A DNA stretch of 7,135 nt, from NCBI GenBank assembly GCA_035293245.1, contig DATDOO010000272.1:1-7135 (forward strand). The letters are read 5' to 3'. The notes beneath the pieces are model-generated. The model searched no databases and had not been told where the DNA came from. It worked only from the letters and a program-made list of their open reading frames with translations. The position numbers and the translations under genes were made by a program. The stretch is from DATDOO01 sp035293245. GTDB lineage: Bacteria > Pseudomonadota > Gammaproteobacteria > Methylococcales > Methylococcaceae. Below, in pieces: positions 1 to 7,135 of this stretch (position 1 is its first letter; each line of letters starts with the position of its first letter).

Positions 1-230
1 ACCGGCAGGTATTCTGCGTCACCCACCTGCACCAGGTGGCGGCGCAAGGCCACCGGCATTTACGCGTGGAGAAGGCCGAGCGGGACGGCATGACCGAGTC
101 GTCGGTTCGCCCGCTGGACGGCGAAGAACGCACCCGGGAAATCGCCCGCATGCTAGGGGGAATGCGCATTACCGAGCAGACCCTGGCCCACGCGCGGGAA
201 ATGCTGGGAGAGGCGGGAAAGCCCCTGTAA
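1..230 (+). CDS. recN: DNA repair protein RecN, C-terminal fragment (5' end outside window)
   Basis: Only the last 75 codons are present, read from base 3 in an open frame that enters from the left edge and stops at TAA 228-230. RecN is a cytosolic SMC-like ATPase that acts in recombinational repair of double-strand breaks. The visible part is the end of the C-terminal ATPase half. It holds the stretch QVFCVTHLHQVAAQGH, which matches the family's H-loop region (normally VTHLPQVA), then the conserved tail REIARMLGGMRITEQTLAHA, typical of RecN C-termini. An oddity is His (codon 30-32) where the family normally has Pro in THLPQ. The H-loop His itself (codon 24-26) is kept. The gene is convergent with ftsH, with a hairpin between them. 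Identity is from remembered family sequence; confidence is high despite the truncation. Confidence 0.9.
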   Translation, partial: RQVFCVTHLHQVAAQGHRHLRVEKAERDGMTESSVRPLDGEERTREIARMLGGMRITEQTLAHAREMLGEAGKPL

Positions 231-263
231 AAACAAAGCCCCCGGACTTGCGTCCGAGGGCTT
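228..263 (-). terminator. Intrinsic terminator of ftsH, between convergent recN and ftsH
   Basis: The arms AAGCCC (236-241) and GGGCTT (258-263), plus CGGAC (243-247) and GTCCG (252-256), form a near-perfect 11-bp stem with one C/A mismatch and a TTGC loop. Read on the minus strand, the stem is followed by TTTGTTTTT (complement of 229-237), a good U-tract about 30 nt after the ftsH stop. On the plus strand only TTC follows the stem, so it should end ftsH transcripts better than recN transcripts. The plus-strand side begins right at the recN stop codon. Confidence 0.8.
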
Positions 264-292
264 CATGCCGACCGCGGGAGCCGAAACCCGGA

Positions 293-2206
<1,914 letters not shown>

Positions 2207-2386
2207 TTTACTTCTCCCAAGAGGATGGGAAGTCTAACGTAAAGCACCCGACGCCGCCATGAACGGCGCTGGGCATCGATTATCTACCTTTTTCCTAGGT
2301 TTTAGATGATATACCCGTCGGTAGGTTCCGAAGGTTTCGCAAGGCGGGCTATATAATGCGCAGCATTTTTCCAAACAGGTGAAACC
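2207..2386. promoter_or_regulatory. Divergent ftsH/gshB promoter region
   Basis: This 180-bp gap is the only clearly AT-rich patch between the two divergent genes. For gshB there is a perfect TATAAT at 2352-2357, about 30 bp before the start codon, but no good -35 at normal spacing (TTCCGA at 2326-2331 would leave 20 bp). For ftsH the best -10 candidate is GATAAT (complement of 2279-2284) with a weak -35, giving a leader of about 65 nt. I looked for a sigma-32 promoter, which would fit ftsH, and saw no convincing one. AGGTT occurs three times (2297, 2323, 2332) and might be part of a regulator site. No small gene is supported here. Confidence 0.5.
2352..2357 (+). promoter_or_regulatory. Putative -10 element of gshB-tonB
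   Basis: Exact TATAAT, placing transcription start near 2364 and giving a leader of about 23 nt before the gshB ATG. There is no TGn extension and no strong -35, so an activator may be needed or the match may be fortuitous. Confidence 0.5.
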
Positions 2387-3346
2387 ATGCCCATCCAGCT
2401 CGGCGTCGTGATGGACCCCATCCAGCGGATCAACATCAAGAAGGACACCACCTTCGCGCTCGTGCTGGAAGCCCAAAAACGCGGCTGGAACCTGCATTAC
2501 CTGGAAATGGGCGATCTGTACCTGCGCGACGGACGCACGTACGCCCGCACCCGGCGGCTGCACGTGGAACGCAACGAAACACAGTGGTTCAGCTTCGACG
2601 GCGAGAGCGACGCGGCGCTGGACACGCTGGATGTGGTTTTGATGCGCAAGGACCCGCCCTTCGACCAAGAATACATCTATGCCACTTACCTGTTGGAGTG
2701 CGCCGAGAATCACGGCGTTTACGTGGTCAACAAACCGCGTTCGCTGCGCGACGCCAACGAGAAACTGTTCACCGCCTGGTTTCCCCACTGCTGCGCGCCG
2801 ACGCTGGTGGCGCGGGATTCGGCCAAACTGCGCGCCTTCCTGCATGAGCAGGGCGAAATCATTTTGAAGCCGCTGGACGGCATGGGCGGCGCGTCCATCT
2901 TCCATGTGCGCGAAAACGACCCCAACCTGAGCGTCATCCTGGAAACCATGACCCGCCACGACAGCCGCTTCGTCATGGCGCAGCGCTATTTGCCGGAAAT
3001 CGCCGACGGCGACAAGCGCATCCTGGTGGTCAATGGCGAGGCGGTACCTTACGCGCTGGCGCGCATCCCCCAGCAGGGCGAAAGCCGCGGCAACCTGGCG
3101 GCGGGCGGCCGGGCGGAAGGGCGCAAGCTCACGGCGCGCGACCACTGGATCGCCGAGCAGGTCGGCCCGGCACTGCGCGAGCGGGGCCTGGCTTTCGTCG
3201 GCCTGGACGTCATCGGCGACTACCTGACCGAAATCAACGTCACCAGCCCGACCTGCGCCCAGGAACTGGACCGGCAGTTCGGCCTCAACATCGCAGGGCT
3301 TTTGATGGACCACATCGAGCAGACGCTGCGAGCGCGCCGCCGCTGA
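2387..3346 (+). CDS. gshB: Glutathione synthetase
   Basis: Cytosolic ATP-grasp ligase that joins gamma-glutamylcysteine and glycine, with ATP hydrolysis, in the second step of glutathione synthesis. The 319 aa closely match the 316-aa E. coli enzyme along the whole length. Recognisable blocks are MRKDPPFD 86-93, NKPRSLRDANEKL from 115, the ATP-binding KPLDGMGGASIF 161-172, the stretch LPEIADGDKRILVVNGE 202-218, the loop RGNLAAGG 234-241, and GLDVIGDYLTEINVTSP 272-288 with metal and ATP ligands including E282 and N284. The start is ATG 2387 with AGGTGA (2377-2382) 4 nt upstream. It is divergent from ftsH and followed after 10 bp by the tonB-like gene, so the two are probably co-transcribed. 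gshA is not in this window. Confidence 0.97.
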   Translation: MPIQLGVVMDPIQRINIKKDTTFALVLEAQKRGWNLHYLEMGDLYLRDGRTYARTRRLHVERNETQWFSFDGESDAALDTLDVVLMRKDPPFDQEYIYATYLLECAENHGVYVVNKPRSLRDANEKLFTAWFPHCCAPTLVARDSAKLRAFLHEQGEIILKPLDGMGGASIFHVRENDPNLSVILETMTRHDSRFVMAQRYLPEIADGDKRILVVNGEAVPYALARIPQQGESRGNLAAGGRAEGRKLTARDHWIAEQVGPALRERGLAFVGLDVIGDYLTEINVTSPTCAQELDRQFGLNIAGLLMDHIEQTLRARRR

Positions 3347-3356
3347 TCGATCCGCC

Positions 3357-4229
3357 ATGACCACCAGCCTGTACCGCCAGCCGGGAAACGACCGCTTCAC
3401 GCTGGCGCTGTGCATCGCTGCGGCGCTGCATGTCCTGTTCATCCTCGGCGTGAGTTTCGAAATGCCCAAACCCGCGGCCGAGCGCCCCGCGCTGGACATC
3501 ACCCTGGTGCGCAATCCCGCGAAACAGGCGCCGGCGAAGGCGGATTTCCTCGCCCGGGAAGATCAGATCGGCGGTGGGCTGGCGGAAAAGAAAACCGACA
3601 TCGGCGGGGAGCCTTCGCCGCCTCCGCAGGAAGAAGTCGCGCCTTCCCCGGTAAAGGCCGAGGTCCCCGAGCCGCCGGAACCGGTCAAAACCAAGCCGGT
3701 CATCGCCCACAAGATTCCGCGCATCGTCGCCAGCACCCGCTGGGCCGACCCGGTCGAGAAAAAACAGGCCGAACCGCGCCCCCGGCTGGACATGAACGCC
3801 CTGCAGCAGCAAATCGCCGACTTCAGCAGCGAATACGTCCAGGCGCAGGAAAAGCAAGCCAAGCGCACGCGCACCCTGTACATCAATTCGGTCAGCGCCC
3901 ACCGGCACGTGGCCGCCGCTTACGAAAAGGCCTGGCAGGAAAAAATCGAACGCATCGGCAACCTCAACTATCCGGACGAGGCGCGGCGCAAAAACCTCTC
4001 CGGAAGCCTCCTGCTCAGCGTCAGCCTCAACCGCGACGGCACGGTGAAAGACATCCGCGTGCGCCAGTCATCCGGTTTCGCGGTGCTGGACGACGCGGCG
4101 ATCCGCATCGTCCGCCTAGCCGCCCCCTTCGCACCATTCCCGGCGGAACTGCGCGAGGAAGCGGACGTGCTGGTCATCAACCGCACCTGGAAGTTCTTCA
4201 GCGACTCCCATATGGCGACCGCGCCCTGA
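3357..4229 (+). CDS. TonB-family energy transducer (TonB3-like)
   Basis: A 290-aa inner-membrane protein with TonB architecture: short basic N-terminus, one membrane anchor about 14-33, a Pro/Glu/Lys-rich periplasmic spacer (about 85-112 richest in Pro), a charged, probably helical stretch 145-175, and a TonB C-terminal domain about 195-282 containing the block KIERIGNLNYPDEARR and the GSLLLSVSLNRDGTVKDIRV core. Such proteins pass proton-motive force from ExbB/ExbD to outer-membrane receptors. The anchor keeps the functionally important His (H25), but the Ser four residues earlier in E. coli TonB is Ala (A21). It starts 10 bp after gshB with no visible Shine-Dalgarno sequence, suggesting translational coupling. 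In Pseudomonas aeruginosa the gene beside gshB is tonB3, linked to twitching motility. No exbBD or receptor gene is nearby, so the substrate is unknown. The usual next genes yqgE and ruvX are absent. Confidence 0.88.
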   Translation: MTTSLYRQPGNDRFTLALCIAAALHVLFILGVSFEMPKPAAERPALDITLVRNPAKQAPAKADFLAREDQIGGGLAEKKTDIGGEPSPPPQEEVAPSPVKAEVPEPPEPVKTKPVIAHKIPRIVASTRWADPVEKKQAEPRPRLDMNALQQQIADFSSEYVQAQEKQAKRTRTLYINSVSAHRHVAAAYEKAWQEKIERIGNLNYPDEARRKNLSGSLLLSVSLNRDGTVKDIRVRQSSGFAVLDDAAIRIVRLAAPFAPFPAELREEADVLVINRTWKFFSDSHMATAP

Positions 4230-4235
4230 TACGGT

Positions 4236-4694
4236 TTATCGGTGCACGGAAGCGGGCTCCACACGCAGCAAAAACGTCACCGGCCCATCGTTCACCAGCG
4301 ACACCTGCATGTCGGCCCCGAAACGGCCGGTGGCTGTCCGGGAATGTTTCGCGCGCACGGAATCCACGAAAAAATCGAACCAGCGCCGTCCCTCCTCGGG
4401 AGCCGCGGCGGGCGTAAAGCTGGGGCGGTTGCCGGAGCGGGTGTCGGCGGCCAGGGTGAACTGGGAAACCAGCAGCAGTTCACCGTCGATGTCGCGGACG
4501 CTGCGATTCATCCGCCCTGCCTCATCGGGAAAAATCCGGTAATTGAGCAGCTTGTCCGCCAGCCGCAGCGCTTCCGCCTCGCCATCGCCGCGCTCCACGG
4601 CGACCAGCGCCAGGATACCCCTCCCGATCTTTCCCACGGTCTCGCCCTCCACTGCCACGCTCGCGGCAGTCACACGCTGGACAAGGCCGATCAC
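4236..4694 (-). CDS. dtd: D-aminoacyl-tRNA deacylase
   Basis: Homodimeric cytosolic enzyme that hydrolyses D-amino acids, and mischarged glycine, off tRNA. The 152 aa match E. coli Dtd (about 145 aa) end to end. The active-site motif SQFTLAADT starts at S77, and the cross-subunit Gly-cisPro motif NDGPVTF has G137-P138. The conserved stretches VQRVTAASVAVEG at the N-terminus and TGRFGADMQVSLVNDGP near the end are also present. The open frame reaches back to 4841, but the family begins at VIGLVQRV, so I chose GTG at 4694-4692. This gives the 4-base overlap GTGA with the stop of the upstream polyphosphate gene, a classic coupled-translation junction. The stop is 6 bp from the end of the convergent tonB-like gene. 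Confidence 0.95.
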   Translation of the reverse strand: MIGLVQRVTAASVAVEGETVGKIGRGILALVAVERGDGEAEALRLADKLLNYRIFPDEAGRMNRSVRDIDGELLLVSQFTLAADTRSGNRPSFTPAAAPEEGRRWFDFFVDSVRAKHSRTATGRFGADMQVSLVNDGPVTFLLRVEPASVHR

Positions 4695-6169
4695 AACGCG
4701 GCTTCGATGCTTTCGCAGAGCGTTCTGAGAATCTTGATGCGTGCGTAATATTTGTCGTTGGCCTCCACCAGCGTCCAGGGCGCCAGCTCGGTGCTGGTGC
4801 GCTCCACCATGTCGCACACCGCGCGTTCGTAGTCTTCCCACTTCTCGCGGTTGCGCCAGTCCTCGGGCGTGATCTTGTACTGCTTGAACGGGGTGTTCTC
4901 GCGTTCCTGGAAGCGGCGCAACTGCTCTTCCTTGCCGATGCTGAGCCAGAACTTGACCAGCACAGTACCGTTACGCGCCAGTTGCTCCTCGAAGTCGTTG
5001 ATCTCCGAATAGGCGCGCAGCCAGTCGTATTCCGAGCAGAAACCTTCCACCCGCTCCACCAACACCCGCCCGTACCAGGAGCGGTCGAAGATTACCAGTC
5101 GCCCGTGTCCGGGGATGTGGCGCCAGAAGCGCCACAGATAAGGCTGGGCACGTTCTTCCTCGGTCGGGGCGGCGATGGGGATGATTTCGTACTGGCGCGC
5201 GTCGAGTGCGCCGGTAATGCGGCGGATGGCTCCGCCCTTCCCCGCCGCGTCGTTGCCCTCGAAGACCGCGACGACGTTGATGTCGCGGTAACGCGGCTTG
5301 CGGGTCAGCAAATTCAGCCGCCCTTGCTGTTTTTCCAGCTCCTCGGGGTAATCCTTCTTGGAAATTTTCAGCCCCAAGTCCAGGCGCTTGAGGATGTGGA
5401 CGTTGTCGATGGAAGGCTCCAGGGGCGGAGCAAGATTGACGCGCCGGACGGTGCGGCTTTCGTCCTGGTAACGGCGCAAGGCTTCGAGCAGGTATTTCCC
5501 CACCGTGAGGCCGCGGTAGTGCGTGTCCCAGCCTTCGACGATCAGCCACGGCGCTTCCGCCGTGCTGGTTTCGCGCAGCACGTGTTCGGCGGTGCGGCAG
5601 AATCGCGCATACTGGTTATAAAAATCCCAGTCCCGCTGCGTCACCCGCCAGCGGGTCAAGGGATTGTCCTCCAGGTCCTGGAGGCGCTTCTTCTGCTTCT
5701 TCTTGGACAGGTGCAGCCAGAATTTGACGACCAGTGCGCCTTCGTCGGTCAGCATCTTCTCGAAGCGCACGATCTCCGCCAAGCGTTGATCGAGTTCCGC
5801 CTTGGAAAGGACGCGCTTCATCCGCTCGGCGATCGGCCCGCTGTACCAGGAGCCGAGAAACACCCCGATGCGCCCTTTCGGCGGCAGGCGAGTCCAGAAA
5901 CGCTGCATTTCCGGACGCTCCTTTTCGTCCGCGCTGGGCTCGCGGATGCCGTGCACGCGGATGAAGCGCGGGTCCATCCATTCACTGAGCAGGTTGACCG
6001 TTTCGCTCTTGCCCGCGCCATCCATGCCCGCGACCAGGATGACGACCGGATAGCGCGCGCGCTTCAGCAGGTCGTACTGAAGTTGCAGCAACGCCTCGCG
6101 CACCGGCGGAACCTGGTGCGCGTAGTCCGTTTTCTTGATCTTGTGGCCCAGTTCCGCCGATTCGAACAT
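4691..6169 (-). CDS. pap: Polyphosphate:AMP phosphotransferase (two-domain PPK2, class II type)
   Basis: A 492-aa fusion of two PPK2 domains, the layout and length of PAP from Acinetobacter johnsonii and Pseudomonas aeruginosa. The enzyme uses polyphosphate to convert AMP to ADP in the cytosol. The N-domain (about 1-245) has Walker A GMDGAGKS 48-55. The C-domain (about 255-490) has Walker A GNDAAGKG 305-312 and the Walker B-like FDRSWYGR 361-368. In the N-domain the matching site reads FLGSWYSG (104-111): the catalytic Asp-Arg pair is lost, so the C-domain is presumably the active half, as in the known family. The start is ATG 6169 with a GGGAG-type Shine-Dalgarno about 7 nt upstream. It lies 24 bp after the crystallin-like gene and overlaps dtd by 4 bp. 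ADP rather than GDP preference is inferred from the two-domain form, not read from residues. Confidence 0.93.
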   Translation of the reverse strand: MFESAELGHKIKKTDYAHQVPPVREALLQLQYDLLKRARYPVVILVAGMDGAGKSETVNLLSEWMDPRFIRVHGIREPSADEKERPEMQRFWTRLPPKGRIGVFLGSWYSGPIAERMKRVLSKAELDQRLAEIVRFEKMLTDEGALVVKFWLHLSKKKQKKRLQDLEDNPLTRWRVTQRDWDFYNQYARFCRTAEHVLRETSTAEAPWLIVEGWDTHYRGLTVGKYLLEALRRYQDESRTVRRVNLAPPLEPSIDNVHILKRLDLGLKISKKDYPEELEKQQGRLNLLTRKPRYRDINVVAVFEGNDAAGKGGAIRRITGALDARQYEIIPIAAPTEEERAQPYLWRFWRHIPGHGRLVIFDRSWYGRVLVERVEGFCSEYDWLRAYSEINDFEEQLARNGTVLVKFWLSIGKEEQLRRFQERENTPFKQYKITPEDWRNREKWEDYERAVCDMVERTSTELAPWTLVEANDKYYARIKILRTLCESIEAAL

Positions 6170-6182
6170 GCTAAGGCTCCCT

Positions 6183-6206
6183 CCCCCCGCCGCTCAGCGG
6201 GGTTTT
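6183..6206. other. GC-rich hairpin over the crystallin-like gene stop, before ppk2
   Basis: CCCCGC (6185-6190) pairs with GCGGGG (6197-6202) around a CGCTCA loop that contains the minus-strand stop codon (6194-6196). On the minus strand, which carries the genes, there is no U-tract, and the 3' arm runs straight into the G-rich Shine-Dalgarno region of the polyphosphate gene. It could therefore stabilise the upstream message or tune ppk2 translation. On the plus strand it is followed by TTTT and could act as a weak terminator for antisense transcription. Confidence 0.5.
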
Positions 6207-6625
6207 CCGCACTCGATGCGCAGCGAGTTGGTGTTGTGGTGGAAATTCATTTCGCCGAGGTGGTGCTCCTTCTGGCCCGGCCCGAAGGAAATCTCCTGGT
6301 CATCGGGATGGGCGCCGCTCTCCTTCCAGATTTTGAGGGCATCCGGGTGATTGGGGGGATAGCGCAAACCTTCCTTGAAACTTTCCGCCCGGTATAGCCA
6401 CAGTTCCGCGCCCGGCCCCACGATCAGGGAGTCGATGCGGTTGCTCCAGTCCTCGCCGTTGACCACCTTCAAACTCGGCAGCTTCGCCGGTCCGAGGATG
6501 CGCTGCTTCTGCCCCTGGTAGTCGGTCTTGTCGTAAACATCCACCCAGCAGTCGCCCGCGGCGAATGCCTGCGACGCCAGGCCCACGCAGCCTGCCAGAA
6601 CAGACAAAATTGCTGACTTGGTCAT
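6194..6625 (-). CDS. Secreted betagamma-crystallin-like protein
   Basis: A 143-aa exported protein of unknown role. The start is ATG 6625 with AGGAG about 8 nt upstream (complement near 6633-6637); the longer open frame to 6928 lacks this support and would overlap the neighbouring gene. Residues 1-22 form a signal peptide (hydrophobic core 5-18) with an AFA|A cleavage site. LAGC at 10-13 also resembles a lipobox, but hydrophobic sequence continues after that Cys, so I favour ordinary secretion. The mature part looks like two Greek-key motifs: one from WVDVYDKTDYQGQ, ending SNRIDSLIV (61-69), and a second from ELWLYRAESFKEG, ending HNTNSLRI (130-137). Each ends in the fold's typical N-x-x-x-S/S-L-x-V/I style strand. 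The calcium-binding consensus (N/D)(N/D)xx(S/T)S is degenerate in both. C26 and C139 could form a disulfide tying the two ends. Fold call is by pattern only. Confidence 0.72.
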   Translation of the reverse strand: MTKSAILSVLAGCVGLASQAFAAGDCWVDVYDKTDYQGQKQRILGPAKLPSLKVVNGEDWSNRIDSLIVGPGAELWLYRAESFKEGLRYPPNHPDALKIWKESGAHPDDQEISFGPGQKEHHLGEMNFHHNTNSLRIECGKPR

Positions 6626-6637
6626 GACGCTTCTCCT

Positions 6638-6694
6638 CTTGCAACAGGATTGAATGAGAAACAAGAGGGATGAAAAACAGCCCTTTGTTGCAAG
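6638..6694. repeat. Inverted pair CTTGCAAC / GTTGCAAG
   Basis: Perfect 8-bp inverted repeat: CTTGCAAC at 6638-6645 and GTTGCAAG at 6687-6694, each with a palindromic TTGCAA core. One copy touches the candidate -10 and the other abuts the Shine-Dalgarno of the crystallin-like gene. The position would suit a regulator site, but an 8-bp match in about 100 bp can also arise by chance. Confidence 0.4.
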
Positions 6695-6698
6695 TATA
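6693..6698 (-). promoter_or_regulatory. Putative -10 element upstream of the crystallin-like gene
   Basis: Minus-strand TATACT, five of six bases matching the consensus, in an otherwise GC-rich stretch. It would start transcription near 6686, about 60 nt before the ATG at 6625. The region 17 bp upstream (CACTTC) is a poor -35. It may drive the crystallin-ppk2-dtd run separately from the DUF2231 gene. Confidence 0.4.
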
Positions 6699-6723
6699 GA
6701 CCGCGCGGCGGAACCGAAGTGCG

Positions 6724-7135
6724 TCAGTCGTGCGAATGCTCGTGGGAATCCGGCGCGTTGTGATGGTGGTGGTTTTCCGGGTCTACGCGGACAACGCTCA
6801 CCCCGACGCCGTGGCCGTAGACCATCAGCCCGCCCAGGTCGGCGCCGACCGTCATGATCCCCGCCATCAACAGCGCGAACAGGAAATGGCAGCCCCGTTC
6901 GAAGCGGCCGAAACGCGCTCCCCGCCACAGCCGCCAGATGGAAAGCAGGAGCGCCAGGGTGAGTACGCTAAAGCCGAAGTATTCGTGGCGTTCGAGGATA
7001 TCGTGCACCGCATCGCTGTGCGGCACCGACTGCGCCGCCAGCCAGCCCGCCGTCACCGCCGCCATGGCGCCGACGGTCCCCAGATACAGCAGCGCGCTGG
7101 CCGCGGCGCGCCAGTCTTCCCGCCGCAGCAGCGAG
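6724..7135 (-). CDS. DUF2231-type membrane protein, C-terminal part (N-terminus outside window)
   Basis: The frame is open from the right edge (first full codon ending at 7134) to TGA at 6724-6726, giving 136 visible residues; the true start lies beyond the window. There are three probable membrane helices, at about visible residues 11-33, 51-70 and 81-105. The pattern HEYFGFSVLTLALLL followed by the closing GADLGGLMVYGHGVGV matches the DUF2231 family, usually about 150-170 aa with four helices, so roughly one helix is missing. The function of the family is not established. An unusual cytosolic or periplasmic tail (about 118-136) carries seven His in 19 residues, including HHHH and HEHSH, suggesting metal binding. 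The gene lies 98 bp upstream of the crystallin-like gene on the same strand, and I see no terminator between them. The internal ATG at 7065 is not the start. Confidence 0.78.
   Translation of the reverse strand, partial: SLLRREDWRAAASALLYLGTVGAMAAVTAGWLAAQSVPHSDAVHDILERHEYFGFSVLTLALLLSIWRLWRGARFGRFERGCHFLFALLMAGIMTVGADLGGLMVYGHGVGVSVVRVDPENHHHHNAPDSHEHSHD

Noticed and set aside
2234..2260. Eight-codon minus-strand ORF in the ftsH leader (ATG near 2260, TAG near 2236)
   Set aside because: There is no Shine-Dalgarno and no sign of a regulatory peptide; probably chance.
2207..2340. Heat-shock (sigma-32) promoter for ftsH
   Set aside because: CCCATCC occurs near the start on the minus strand, but there is no CTTGAA-type -35 at 13-15 bp spacing, and it lies too close to the ribosome site.
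2234..3514. Minus-strand open frame (426 codons) opposite gshB and across the ftsH promoter
   Set aside because: It is a shadow of gshB, whose product matches the family over its full length. The frame has no coherent domain.
3410..4417. Plus-strand open frame overlapping the tonB-like gene and dtd
   Set aside because: It is an out-of-frame, Arg/Pro/Gly-rich translation that crosses the convergent junction. The tonB frame has the membrane anchor and C-terminal domain.
4695..4841. N-terminal extension of dtd upstream of GTG 4694
   Set aside because: The extra 49 residues lie in the polyphosphate gene in another frame and have no counterpart in the Dtd family; the GTGA overlap gives the natural start.
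4982..6397. Long plus-strand open frame (471 codons) opposite the polyphosphate gene
   Set aside because: It is antisense to PAP and the crystallin-like gene, both with clear families and start signals. It shows no motif or credible ribosome site.
6626..6928. N-terminal extension of the crystallin-like protein
   Set aside because: It would overlap the DUF2231 gene and bury the signal peptide; ATG 6625 has a good AGGAG.

Overview
The window is GC-rich, densely coded proteobacterial chromosome. The proteins look most like Betaproteobacteria or their close gammaproteobacterial relatives: an E. coli/Pseudomonas-type GshB, a TonB3-like protein directly after gshB, a two-domain polyphosphate:AMP phosphotransferase, and an FtsH that starts at TTG in the MN-x-MxKN style. 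I cannot place the genus from this sequence alone. There is no sign of a mobile element, CRISPR array, tRNA or rRNA, and no gene looks broken except the two cut by the window edges.

Layout: (1) 1-230, + strand: the last 75 codons of recN. (2) 236-263: a hairpin whose U-tract serves the minus strand, between convergent recN and ftsH. (3) 293-2206, - strand: ftsH, apparently a single-gene unit with a TTG start. (4) 2207-2386: a divergent promoter region between ftsH and gshB. (5) 2387-4229, + strand: gshB followed by a tonB-like gene, a pairing also known in Pseudomonas. (6) 4236-6625, - strand: a tightly packed run that reads, in transcription order, secreted betagamma-crystallin-like protein, polyphosphate:AMP phosphotransferase, and D-aminoacyl-tRNA deacylase (dtd). 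The last two overlap by 4 bp (GTGA). (7) 6724-7135, - strand: the C-terminal part of a DUF2231-type membrane protein with a His-rich tail, running off the window.

Functionally, most of the window is housekeeping and stress maintenance: membrane protein quality control (FtsH), glutathione synthesis (GshB), energy transduction across the envelope (TonB), polyphosphate-linked nucleotide balance (PAP), translational proofreading (Dtd) and recombination repair (RecN). The least ordinary parts are the small exported crystallin-like protein with degenerate calcium motifs at the head of the ppk2-dtd run, the His-rich tail of its upstream neighbour, and the placement of ftsH away from its usual partners. 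I found no convincing new multi-gene defence or mobile system.
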